Shown here: positions 15,877 through 23,095 of the stretch, one piece after another
Numbering within the stretch: position 1 is the first letter of the stretch
Layout: each line of letters begins with the position of its first letter
Origin: Candidatus Pantoea floridensis
Lineage (GTDB): Bacteria > Pseudomonadota > Gammaproteobacteria > Enterobacterales > Enterobacteriaceae
Direction of reading: 5' to 3'
Length of the DNA: 34,536 bases
Assembly (NCBI RefSeq): GCF_900215435.1
Contig: NZ_OCMY01000005.1
Location: 1-34,536 of the forward strand
Translations under genes and position numbers: made by a program
Notes under the pieces: generated by a model
Databases searched by the model: none
Seen by the model: the letters and a program-made list of their open reading frames with translations, nothing else
Told to the model about the DNA's origin: nothing

Positions 15877-16521
15877 TTATGCCGCACGCGCGGCACGATG
15901 TGCATACAGGCGGCGCAGGCCGGCAGCGTGGTACTGCTCCATCAGCTCGATACCAATCCAGCGGCGCCCGCACTCCTGGGCGGCCACGCAGGTCGAACCG
16001 CTGCCGGCAAACGGGTCCAGGACAATGGCGCCGGGCTGCGTGAAGGTCTCAATCAGGGGGCGAAGGACGCTGACCGGCTTTTCGGTCGGGTGATGGCGGT
16101 TGCCGGTGTATTCCCACGGCATCACATCCGGCAGTGGCTTCGCCGGCAGCGCCGGGCGCCCTTTGGCCAGCACGTAGGCGCTTTCGTGCTGGTAGCCAAC
16201 AAAGGCCGACTTTGAGGCGTAAGGCTTGGTGAACACGATGTGGCCTACCACGCGGAACCCCGCCGCCTTCCACGCCTGCATAAATATGTCTACGCGGTTC
16301 CAGCCGTAGAAACTCACCGCCAGGCTGTTGTCTTTCAGCACCCGATACATCTGCTGGCTTGCTGGCAGCACCCATTCGCTGTTCACGTCGTTGGCAATAG
16401 AGCGGCCGGAGCGGTCCTTAAAGCCGACGAGGTACGGCGGATCGGTGAGGATAAAATCAATGCTTTTATCCGGAAAGCCGCCCATAACCTGTACGCTGTC
16501 GCCGTGCATGAATCGAGACAT
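15877..16521 (-). CDS. Orphan DNA adenine/cytosine-N4 methyltransferase
   Basis: A 214-residue N6_N4_Mtase family enzyme. The catalytic motif TDPPY is at residues 26-30, and the SAM-binding motif DPFAGSGST follows at 169-177, an order typical of beta-class enzymes. HPTEKP at 144-149 is also typical. AAGGAG precedes ATG 16521; the upstream in-frame extension is element B. No restriction endonuclease is nearby, so it is an orphan, as in leading regions of F-like plasmids, where it may protect incoming DNA or regulate. Confidence 0.9.
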   Translation of the reverse strand: MSRFMHGDSVQVMGGFPDKSIDFILTDPPYLVGFKDRSGRSIANDVNSEWVLPASQQMYRVLKDNSLAVSFYGWNRVDIFMQAWKAAGFRVVGHIVFTKPYASKSAFVGYQHESAYVLAKGRPALPAKPLPDVMPWEYTGNRHHPTEKPVSVLRPLIETFTQPGAIVLDPFAGSGSTCVAAQECGRRWIGIELMEQYHAAGLRRLYAHRAARAA

Positions 16522-16558
16522 AGTGATGCTCCTTTGTATGAAGGGGGCACCGGTAGTG

Positions 16559-16733
16559 GTGCCGTGCCCTCCACACAGACGGGCGAACAGCGGAGCAAAC
16601 AGGGGCGGACGCGCAAGCCGCACGCGCCGCCGGAGCGGACTGAATGTCCCGCGCACGGCGGGGAACGGGTGAGCAGTCCGGCGACAGCTTCCCTTGTTTG
16701 CGAGGCCGCCCGGCTACCGTGAGGGCACGGCAC
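16559..16733 (-). repeat. Leading-region element B with complementary ends
   Basis: Left end 16559-16584 (GTGCCGTGCCCTC...) pairs with right end 16708-16733 (...GAGGGCACGGCAC). The interior contains a 58-bp block (16615-16672) found again in element C with one difference. It lies just upstream of the methyltransferase start. Confidence 0.78.
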
Positions 16734-16823
16734 TTCATGCCCGCCGGCGGCGACGCGCAGCAGAGGCGCTGGCAATGAAACGGAGCGCAGCGAGAGCCTT
16801 TTTCCGTGCGTCAGCAAAGTCCA

Positions 16824-16856
16824 GGCCGCCCGGGGGCGGCCTCCTTCAGTTTTTTT
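16824..16856 (+). terminator. Terminator-like hairpin after the 82-residue gene
   Basis: GGCCGCC-CGGG-GGCGGCC (16824-16841), with seven T at 16850-16856 on the plus strand. Relative to the minus-strand gene ending at 16846 it is a post-stop hairpin without a T-run. Confidence 0.5.
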
Positions 16857-17094
16857 CCTCCCTTGCAGCCAGAATCGTGTCGGCGCAATGGCGCAGAAAA
16901 TACCAGCTGAGACTGGTATCTGCATCGAGCGAGGCATCGGCCAGCGCGATGGTAGCCAGTACCTCATCCGCCGTCAGTTCAGGCGCAACATCGTCAAAAT
17001 CATCAGCGACCCAGATGTGCCCCACGCAGGGTGTGTCAGGCGCAAAAAGCTGGAGTTGTTCAATAAGAAGGCCAATAGTCGGGTGGTTAGTCAT
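16846..17094 (-). CDS. Small leading-region protein, unknown
   Basis: An 82-residue acidic protein: MTNHPTIGLLIEQLQLFAPDTP, then HIWVADDFDDVAPELTADEVLATIALAD and LSWYFLRHCADTIL. I recall similar proteins in leading regions of F-like plasmids, annotated only as hypothetical. GGAGCG precedes the ATG. Element C lies immediately upstream. The acidic composition would suit a DNA-mimic or protein-binding role, but nothing shows it. Confidence 0.65.
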   Translation of the reverse strand: MTNHPTIGLLIEQLQLFAPDTPCVGHIWVADDFDDVAPELTADEVLATIALADASLDADTSLSWYFLRHCADTILAAREEKN

Positions 17095-17127
17095 ATTCGC
17101 TCCGGTACAGAGAGTTGCACGGCATCA

Positions 17128-17301
17128 GCGCCGTGACCTCACAGCAGCCGGGTTGACGCGGAGACCGCAACGGTCGAGTGAGGAAGCCGCATGCGCCGCC
17201 GGAGCGGACTGAATGTCCCGCGCACGGCGGGGAACGGGTGACTCACGAGGCGGAGCCTGCCTTGCGGGTGAAGCATCCCGGCTAAGGTGAAGTCACGGCG
17301 C
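17128..17301 (-). repeat. Leading-region element C with complementary ends
   Basis: Left end 17128-17152 (GCGCCGTGACCTCAC, then AGCCGGG) pairs with right end 17277-17301 (CCCGGCT, then GTGAAGTCACGGCGC): 25 nt with four mismatches. The interior has the 58-bp block at 17184-17241, with a stable hairpin around loop TGAAT. Confidence 0.8.
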
Positions 17302-17413
17302 CGCCCGACATTTCGGAGGGAGGTTGCATGGCATTTTCGATGCCGGTGATGGTGCCTCCTGAAGCGGGGAGCGTGACGGCGCTCAGGAAAACCACCTTGC
17401 GGCCGAAGATACA

Positions 17414-17638
17414 ATGAACCACCCGAACTTATGCGGAACAGATCCCATGGCCAGAGCCCTACATCCGACCTACCTTCCCGTGTCGCTTCACTGCATGGCA
17501 GAAAAGCTCCGGGAACTTGCTGATATGCTGGACGTGCGCAGTCCTTACATTCGCACTGCCGAGCGACATTACACTACCGGCAGTCGTGGTGAACTCCTCA
17601 CGGTCATTCATATTGAGGTGCAGGAAGAGCCAGAATAA
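17414..17638 (+). CDS. Possible small protein, unknown
   Basis: A 74-codon frame, MNHPNLCGTDPMARALHPTYL..., with an amphipathic helix MAEKLRELADMLD and a strand pair LLTVIHIEVQEEPE. Codon pattern looks protein-like, but no clear ribosome-binding site precedes either ATG (17414 or 17447). It is the only plus-strand frame here that reads like a protein. No family is known. Confidence 0.42.
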   Translation: MNHPNLCGTDPMARALHPTYLPVSLHCMAEKLRELADMLDVRSPYIRTAERHYTTGSRGELLTVIHIEVQEEPE

Positions 17639-18467
17639 TGACAGGTTCATAAACAATACCGGCACGGCGCCGCGGATGCCGGTACGGGCACAGTTTATTC
17701 AACCCCTGGTTAAAACGGAGCGTTTAAATCCGTACCGGCACCGCGTAATTTATCACAATCCCGGTCCGCTTTTACCGGCCTCAGAGCCTGCATCTGACTG
17801 TGCCAGTACTTACGGGGTCGGCCTGGCGAGAAAGGAGTCCTGAGAGTAACAAACCATACCCAGCGTGCCCGGAAGCGGCAATAAAAGCCCGGGCAATGAC
17901 ACTGTCGGGCACGCTGAGATCGCACAGCTGCGTAAGGGAGATGTCGTTTTCTTTCAGAAAAAATGGCAGAAAATGCAAGGAAGATGTATGGCGGCCCATA
18001 GATTATCCCGGACGGATAAATATGCCCGGCCAGGTTATGCAGGCAGAGTAAGACGGTGAGGCGCAGCCACATAGTGTCGATCGAAGAAACAGTGGCCGTT
18101 AATAGCCAGCCAGCAACGCTCGCCGCAGTCGCGGCTGAGGCGTACCGCAGCAGCGCGAGGAACGAACAGCCGTGGCGAGGAAGCGTCATTTCATCAGGTC
18201 CCGCATGAACTGCTTACGCTCTGCTGCAACAGACACGATGCTCAGGGAAAAGATTTAAAAGCCGCCAGGCCGCGGAAAGCCGGACGGCTGAGCTACAGCT
18301 GAGAACGCATCCATACGTACGCACAACCCACCCGGAGGATACCCCTCTGGCCATTCTGGCAAAACTGCATTTTCAAAAAAATATTCAGTTAACGCTCAGC
18401 AACCTGTGTCCGTTTGTATCCGGGATCGCGCTGATGCCTCTTGCCAGATAAATCCACCTCAATAATA
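17639..18467. other. Non-coding stretch rich in inverted repeats
   Basis: No gene accepted. TACCGGCA (17657-17664), TGCCGGTA (17677-17684) and TACCGGCA (17733-17740) allow two exclusive hairpins. CGCGG...TGCCGGTACGG (17671-17686) pairs with 17730-17745. A perfect 11-bp inverted repeat CAGCGTGCCCG/CGGGCACGCTG lies at 17861-17871 and 17906-17916. The second copy of the 39-bp repeat is at 18133-18171. The area could hold a single-strand promoter or a relic of the transfer origin; neither is proven. Confidence 0.55.
18133..18171 (+). repeat. 39-bp hairpin repeat, copy 2
   Basis: Identical to 10770-10808. Flanking pairs differ but stay complementary: C18132-G18172, G18131-T18173 (wobble), C18130-G18174. 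Confidence 0.85.
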
Positions 18468-18483
18468 CTGTATACATGAACAG
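18468..18483 (+). promoter_or_regulatory. LexA (SOS) box
   Basis: CTGTATACATGAACAG is a perfect CTGT-N8-ACAG match 20 nt before a short leader ORF and 79 nt before umuD. It should place the umuDC operon under SOS control. Confidence 0.9.
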
Positions 18484-18502
18484 TATTACTAGGGTGTTTT
18501 TC

Positions 18503-18565
18503 ATGCGTGTTTCACTTACAGCAATGACCTTTTTTCAGCCAACCCCCGGGAGCACCGGCTTATGA
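18503..18565 (+). CDS. Short leader ORF before umuD
   Basis: A 20-residue frame, MRVSLTAMTFFQPTPGSTGL, with AGGGTG upstream. Its TGA overlaps the umuD ATG (ATGA at 18562-18565), which implies translational coupling. It occupies the place of impC in impCAB operons, but is far shorter and not similar enough to name. Confidence 0.5.
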   Translation: MRVSLTAMTFFQPTPGSTGL

Positions 18566-19011
18566 AACCGGCCGCGTACAGCTCAGGCCTCACGCTGCTG
18601 TGGCCCCCCCTTTTCACTCCGCGCGTGCGCGTGCCGCTGTTTGCTGATCCCTGCGCCGCCGGCTTCCCCTCGCCTGCTCAGGATTACGTGGAGTCCGAGC
18701 TTGATCTGAACGAACTCTGTATCCGCCGGCGAGCCTCTACCTTCTTCGTGCGCGCCAGCGGCAGCAGCATGCAGGATCTGGGCCTCTATGATGGCGACGT
18801 TATGGTGGTTGACCGGGCTGAGGAAGCGTCGCACGGGGACATCGTTATCGCTGAGGTCAACGGGGAGTTCACGGTCAAACGCCTGCAGCTTCATCCCCGC
18901 CTCGCCCTCCTGCCAATGAATCCGGCCTACTCACCCATTTACCCGGAGGAGCTGCAGCTGCTCGGCGTCGTCACCTGGTTTTTCAACAGCACGCGTGCGC
19001 GCCGGAGGTAG
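18562..19011 (+). CDS. umuD: UmuD/MucA/ImpA-like, Pol V accessory subunit
   Basis: A 149-residue S24-type self-cleaving protein. The cleavage site is Ala33-Gly34 in AAGFPSPAQDYVE, the catalytic serine is S69 in SGSSMQDLGLYDGD and the lysine K106 in FTVKRL. RecA-ssDNA stimulates self-cleavage to UmuD', which joins UmuC in Pol V (family knowledge). It resembles MucA more than chromosomal UmuD in FPSPAQ and ASHGDIV. Directly followed by umuC (2-nt gap). Confidence 0.93.
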   Translation: MKPAAYSSGLTLLWPPLFTPRVRVPLFADPCAAGFPSPAQDYVESELDLNELCIRRRASTFFVRASGSSMQDLGLYDGDVMVVDRAEEASHGDIVIAEVNGEFTVKRLQLHPRLALLPMNPAYSPIYPEELQLLGVVTWFFNSTRARRR

Positions 19012-19013
19012 AG

Positions 19014-20294
19014 ATGCCCATGTTTGGTCTCGCCGACGTCAACTCGTTTTATGCCAGCTGTGAAGCCCTGTTTCGCCCCGATCTTCGCGGTAAACCGGTT
19101 GTGGTCCTCAGCAACAACGACGGCTGCGTGATCGCCAGGTCAGCGTCCGCTAAAAAATTGGGCATAAAAATGGGTCAGCCCTGGTTTCAGATTAAGAATG
19201 AAAGTTATTCCCAAAGAATTCATGTGTTTAGCTCGAATTATGCGCTATACCATTCGATGTCGCAGAGGGTCATGACGGCCCTCGAGGAGCTTACGCCAAA
19301 GGTCGAGCAGTATTCGATTGACGAGATGTTCCTCGATTTAACCGGCATCAATGGCTGTGAGGATTTTGAACACTTTGGCCGGCGCCTGCGCGCGCACGTG
19401 CTGGCCATGACCGGTCTGACCGTGGGCGTCGGCATGGGTCCGACGAAAACGCTGGCCAAAAGCGCGCAGTGGGCGAGTAAAGAGTGGAAGGAGTTTAAGG
19501 GCGTGCTGGCGCTGACGCCAGGTAACCCGAAGCGTACAGCGACGCTTCTGCAGAACCAGCCGGTGGAGGAAATCTGGGGCGTCGGCAGGCGCATCGCGAA
19601 AAAGCTGAACATCATGGGCATTGAAAATGCCCTGCAGCTGTCGCGCGCGCACCCTGCCCTCATCCGGAAAAACTTCAGCGTGGTGCTGGAGCGCACGGTG
19701 CGGGAGCTGAACGGCGAGAGCTGCATTCCGCTTGAGGAATTTGCGCCGGCGAAGCAGCAGATCGTCTGCTCACGATCATTTGGCGAGCGCATCACGTCAA
19801 AAGTGGCCATGCAGCAGGCGCTCTGCCAGTACGCGACGCGCGCGTCCGAAAAGCTGCGGGGTGAACGCCAGTTCTGCCGCCGCGTAGGCATCTTTATACG
19901 CACCTCCCCGCACTCTCCTAGCGAAGTTTTTTACGGCAATAGCGCCGGTGAAAACCTGAAGGTACCGACGCAGGACACCCGCGATATCATCGAGGTGGCT
20001 ATGCGCTCGCTCGATCGCATCTGGCTTGAGGGTCGCCGTTACATGAAGGCCGGTATAATGCTCGACGATTTTACCCCGGACGGCGTCAGCCAGCTGAACC
20101 TGTTTGACGAGGATGGCCCCCGCCCCAACAGCGCGAAGCTGATGAAGGTTCTGGATGGCATCAACCAGTCCGGGCTTGGTAACCTGTGGTTTGCAGGTCA
20201 GGGCGTAAGTACGGAATGGAAAATGAAACGGGAAATGCTCTCGCCGGCGTGGACCACGCGCTGGAGTGATATCCCCGTGGCGCGCGTGTTGTAA
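19014..20294 (+). CDS. umuC: UmuC, DNA polymerase V catalytic subunit
   Basis: A 426-residue Y-family polymerase. Metal-binding motifs are MFGLADVNSFYASCE near the start and YSIDEMFLDL near residue 100. GVGMGPTKTLAKSA and the little-finger domain up to about residue 350 follow, and the length is normal. GGAGG is 5-9 nt before ATG 19014; ATG 19020 is a possible alternative. It performs translesion synthesis under SOS. Plasmid copies raise UV survival and mutability. Confidence 0.95.
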   Translation: MPMFGLADVNSFYASCEALFRPDLRGKPVVVLSNNDGCVIARSASAKKLGIKMGQPWFQIKNESYSQRIHVFSSNYALYHSMSQRVMTALEELTPKVEQYSIDEMFLDLTGINGCEDFEHFGRRLRAHVLAMTGLTVGVGMGPTKTLAKSAQWASKEWKEFKGVLALTPGNPKRTATLLQNQPVEEIWGVGRRIAKKLNIMGIENALQLSRAHPALIRKNFSVVLERTVRELNGESCIPLEEFAPAKQQIVCSRSFGERITSKVAMQQALCQYATRASEKLRGERQFCRRVGIFIRTSPHSPSEVFYGNSAGENLKVPTQDTRDIIEVAMRSLDRIWLEGRRYMKAGIMLDDFTPDGVSQLNLFDEDGPRPNSAKLMKVLDGINQSGLGNLWFAGQGVSTEWKMKREMLSPAWTTRWSDIPVARVL

Positions 20295-20338
20295 TCCGGT
20301 CTGAAAGAATTAAGGTGATGTGATGCAGACCTGCCTTC

Positions 20339-20578
20339 TTATCGGTCAGTAATGCAGACGCCAGAATTCATCCAGATATGCACAGGCCTGCCCGGCTTCT
20401 TACCGCAGAAATATCGCCCACGCGGCAGTTTGTTGCCGCGTGGAAGCTGATGAAGCCAGTCGTCAAAAGCCGGACGGCGCCGGCGGGCTGCGCCCTTAAA
20501 CAAGCTGGCTGACTGCTTAAAAGTCGTGGATACCATGCCGTACCTGCGCATCTGATTCAGTAATTCCTGCATTTCCAT
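20339..20578 (-). CDS. Small hypothetical protein
   Basis: A 79-residue basic protein, MEMQELLNQMRRYGMVSTTFKQSASLFK, then many Arg/Pro residues. GGAGA sits 7 nt before the ATG. It converges on umuC. The N-terminus looks like a genuine helix; the C-terminal part could be out of frame with an ancestor. No family recognised. Confidence 0.48.
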   Translation of the reverse strand: MEMQELLNQMRRYGMVSTTFKQSASLFKGAARRRRPAFDDWLHQLPRGNKLPRGRYFCGKKPGRPVHIWMNSGVCITDR

Positions 20579-20605
20579 TGTTACGTCTCCGTTACGCTGT
20601 AACCC

Positions 20606-20845
20606 CTAAAGGGATTTGTTCTTCTTCCAGCTATCATTGGCCATGAATGCCGCGCGCGAAACGCAGGCACCCCACAGCAGCTGAAGGCCGATTTTAATCA
20701 GCTCACTGGCGTGAGGAAGAAAAAATAATGGTATGATAAAAACAGTACTGACTAGAAAACCCCATTCGGCGGCGTTTTTTCGATCTTTATCAGTTAGCTT
20801 TGTCATCCCTGCAAAGCCATTAATAAGCAATATCACTCGTTTCAT
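20606..20845 (-). CDS. Small inner-membrane protein
   Basis: A 79-residue protein from ATG 20845 (GAGGT 5 nt upstream). Two hydrophobic segments, WGFLVSTVFIIPLFFLPHA near residues 33-51 and LIKIGLQLLWGACVSRAAFMA near 54-74, follow a basic N-terminus. It lies downstream of parG with an 82-nt gap. Unknown function; it could be an entry-exclusion or stress protein, but nothing indicates which. Confidence 0.6.
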   Translation of the reverse strand: MKRVILLINGFAGMTKLTDKDRKNAAEWGFLVSTVFIIPLFFLPHASELIKIGLQLLWGACVSRAAFMANDSWKKNKSL

Positions 20846-20927
20846 CGTTACCTCATACAAAGAGTCAATGCCAGATACCTTTATGATACTGAGAACTTAA
20901 GCACCGAAAATTTGCTATGTTTTTTTG

Positions 20928-21158
20928 TTATTCGTTATCTTTTAGCCATCCGTCTACAAGCTGATTAATAACATCAGTTATTGATGTTCCTTTTCTCGCA
21001 CAAGCGGCTTTAAATCTGATGTGTTTTTCTTCATCAAAGTTGACATTTACACGCTTAATTTTTCCTGTTGACGCCGGTGAAGATACGACCTGCTTGAGAT
21101 CTCTGTTTTCACCAAACGTCATCTTTTTATTGACGCTATGAGCCTTTTCTAATGCCAT
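20928..21158 (-). CDS. parG: ParG centromere-binding protein
   Basis: A 76-residue protein, the same length as ParG of TP228 and very similar as I recall it: a flexible basic N-terminus (MALEKAHSVNKKMTFGENRDLKQVV) and a ribbon-helix-helix fold (KIKRVNVNFDEEKHIRFKAACARKGTSITDVINQLVDGWLK). It binds the ACTC/GAGT boxes, represses parFG and stimulates ParF through its N-terminal arginine-finger-like tail (family knowledge). It is separated from parF by 107 bp with a tandem box array. Confidence 0.94.
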   Translation of the reverse strand: MALEKAHSVNKKMTFGENRDLKQVVSSPASTGKIKRVNVNFDEEKHIRFKAACARKGTSITDVINQLVDGWLKDNE

Positions 21159-21191
21159 TTTTGATCCCTCGCCTCATCGTTTAGAATTATT

Positions 21192-21251
21192 GAGTATTTG
21201 AGTGTTTGAGTGTTTGAGTGTTTGAGTGTTTGAGTACCTGAGTATTTGAGT
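21192..21251 (-). repeat. Eight GAGT boxes at exact 8-bp spacing between parF and parG
   Basis: GAGT starts at 21192, 21200, 21208, 21216, 21224, 21232, 21240 and 21248. The unit is mostly TTTGAGTG. ACTC (its complement) is the ParG-binding tetramer of TP228. This is a likely ParG binding platform inside the operon. Confidence 0.88.
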
Positions 21252-21265
21252 GTCTGCATTTCAAC

Positions 21266-21889
21266 TCAACCCTCTACAACGTTAACTATCTCTTTTGTGA
21301 GAATTTCAATCTCGCCTTTAGCTGCTCCGTCTTTTGATTCAAATACACTGTCACCATCGAGTATTGATTTGACATAAATCTGACGCTGGGTAATTGCTGT
21401 GCGGAAGGATTTAACACCTGTGTCCTTAATACTATCCTTGAGGACGTTAAGCATGGTTGCCTGTTCAATTTTCCGAGTAATTAGAAAGCGAGCTTCAACC
21501 TTACGACTATATGCCTGAGCCTCGAGAACAGTCACAACACTTCCAGCAGCGGAGAAATCTAACGGGCTTGGAGTAACCGGAATTATAACGAGATCGCTAA
21601 CCATCACAGCAGCTGAGGTAATAACAGAAAGCGAGCCTGCTCCATCGACTATCACGTAATCATATTCAGAAAGATCTTTACGGATACCATAGACATCCTT
21701 TTCCGATGCCGCAGTAAACACATCAAATGCTGCTTTCTCTGATTTACTCCAGTTTGTCAGGCTCATTTGCGGATCTGTGTCTACAACAGCGATATTGAAT
21801 CCAGCTCTTGCCATAGCAGTGCTTACGTTAATAACTGCAGTAGTCTTGCCGGAACCACCTTTCGGATTGAGGAAAGAAATGACCTTCAT
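21266..21889 (-). CDS. parF: ParF, ParA-type partition ATPase
   Basis: A 207-residue ParA-superfamily ATPase. The deviant Walker A is FLNPKGGSGKTT (residues 6-17), followed by VVDTDPQMSLTNW and YDYVIVDGAGS (Walker B). It matches ParF of TP228 in size and sequence. ATG 21889 gives the standard ParF start, with AGGAG upstream; an upstream extension to 21943 has no family counterpart. It polymerises or forms gradients on the nucleoid to segregate plasmid-ParG complexes. Confidence 0.94.
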   Translation of the reverse strand: MKVISFLNPKGGSGKTTAVINVSTAMARAGFNIAVVDTDPQMSLTNWSKSEKAAFDVFTAASEKDVYGIRKDLSEYDYVIVDGAGSLSVITSAAVMVSDLVIIPVTPSPLDFSAAGSVVTVLEAQAYSRKVEARFLITRKIEQATMLNVLKDSIKDTGVKSFRTAITQRQIYVKSILDGDSVFESKDGAAKGEIEILTKEIVNVVEG

Positions 21890-21913
21890 ACTCAAAAACT
21901 CCTTTGCGCTTAT

Positions 21914-22115
21914 ACTCAAATGAAACAATGAGTAAATGAGCATACCATAAGCAAAAGACTAGCAAAAGCCATTTGAGTACTTACTCAAATACTCAATCAC
22001 TCATCTAAAGGGACATTATGCACAACCCAATATCACATTAAATTACAATTAGTTATTTATATTATTATGAAGTAAAAACTATAAAAAACATGCATGAGTA
22101 AACACTCATATGAGT
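21914..22115 (-). other. parH: parH-like centromere / parF operator
   Basis: ACTC/GAGT boxes upstream of parF: 21914, 21930, 21975, then 21983, 21991 and 21999 at 8-bp steps; and 22096, 22104 and 22112 at 8-bp steps. An isolated DnaA-box match, TTATGCACA, lies at 22016-22024. No gene is seen in 21890-22315. Confidence 0.8.
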
Positions 22116-22315
22116 AAATGAGCATTAAAAAAACTGACGATAAAGGTATGTAGCAGTCCCCCCATCAACTCCGTGCGAGACAAAACTCTCACACTATATT
22201 CTTTACATGATCACCCAAGAGTTATTTGGATGTTGTATGGATATAGGAGACAGATAAAATTAACAACAATTGATGTAAGCCTAAGTCACATACCAAATTA
22301 GATTAGTTCGCTATA

Positions 22316-23095
22316 TCACTTCTTAAGCATCGCCACAGCTTCATTACCCGGCATCTGGAACTGCACCCGGTGCCGGGCGGCAACGTCCAGCGCGAACACC
22401 CGCGTATAAATTTCGGTAGACTTGGCGCTCCTGTGCCCCAGCAGGCTCTGCAGCGCCTTGAGCGGCGTGCCGGCGTACAGCATGTGCATGGCGTAGCTGT
22501 GCCGGAAGGTGTGCAGGGTCACCGGAATGGAGAAATTCACGCCCTCTGACGCCGCCGCTCCCACCGCCTCGTTCAGCCAGGTGCGCGCCGTCCGGTCGGT
22601 GATCTCCCACAGCCTGACTTTTTCTGTCCGGCCCGTCTTGTCGCTGCGCCGCTCCAGCGGAATGCGCAGGGTGGCGATCATCATCTCCAGCTGGCTGACG
22701 TACTGCGCATCAGAAAGCGGCACCAGGCGATGCTTTACGGTGCCGGCGGGCAGACGGCCCGCGCGGCGCTCCGCTTTTTCCTCGCGTTGCTTGAGGGTGG
22801 CCAGCTGTACGAACGGGTACTGCTGACGCAGCAGAAAGTCTCCCCGCGTCAGCGCCAGCGCCTCGCTGATGCGCGCGCCGGTGTTCCACAGCGTGGTGAA
22901 CAGCATCTTGCGCCGCAGGTCGGGCATGAAGTGGAGCAGGGCGCTGACCTCCGGCGCCAGCAGGTACTTCGGCAGGTCGTCGACCAGCGCGGCCATCTGG
23001 CGCAGCGCCAGCGCGGCGGGGTAGTCGATGGCCACCGGTAGCTGCTGCGCCTGAAACTGGCCGCCGGCCAGCACAGGCAGCAATGAATGATTCAT
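22316..23095 (-). CDS. resD: ResD-like tyrosine recombinase
   Basis: A 259-residue integrase-family protein, close to F ResD in length. Catalytic residues are R75 in NTGARISEAL, H195-x-x-R198 in HTFRHSYAMHM, H221 in LGHRSAKS and nucleophile Y230 in TEIYTRVF. It resolves plasmid multimers at a specific site so that partition works. It is the last gene of a three-gene operon; its ATG overlaps the stop of the upstream gene (ATGA, 23092-23095). Confidence 0.9.
   Translation of the reverse strand: MNHSLLPVLAGGQFQAQQLPVAIDYPAALALRQMAALVDDLPKYLLAPEVSALLHFMPDLRRKMLFTTLWNTGARISEALALTRGDFLLRQQYPFVQLATLKQREEKAERRAGRLPAGTVKHRLVPLSDAQYVSQLEMMIATLRIPLERRSDKTGRTEKVRLWEITDRTARTWLNEAVGAAASEGVNFSIPVTLHTFRHSYAMHMLYAGTPLKALQSLLGHRSAKSTEIYTRVFALDVAARHRVQFQMPGNEAVAMLKK

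Noticed and set aside
17710..18189. A 159-codon minus-strand frame with hydrophobic stretches
   Set aside because: It runs through the 39-bp repeat and several inverted repeats, has no ribosome-binding site and its C-terminal part is Arg/Cys-rich noise. The repeat itself creates the LALLRYASA-like stretch.
21180..21260. Short tandem repeat considered as CRISPR or microsatellite
   Set aside because: The 8-bp unit with GAGT at each step and the flanking parF/parG genes fit ParG boxes; there are no spacers.
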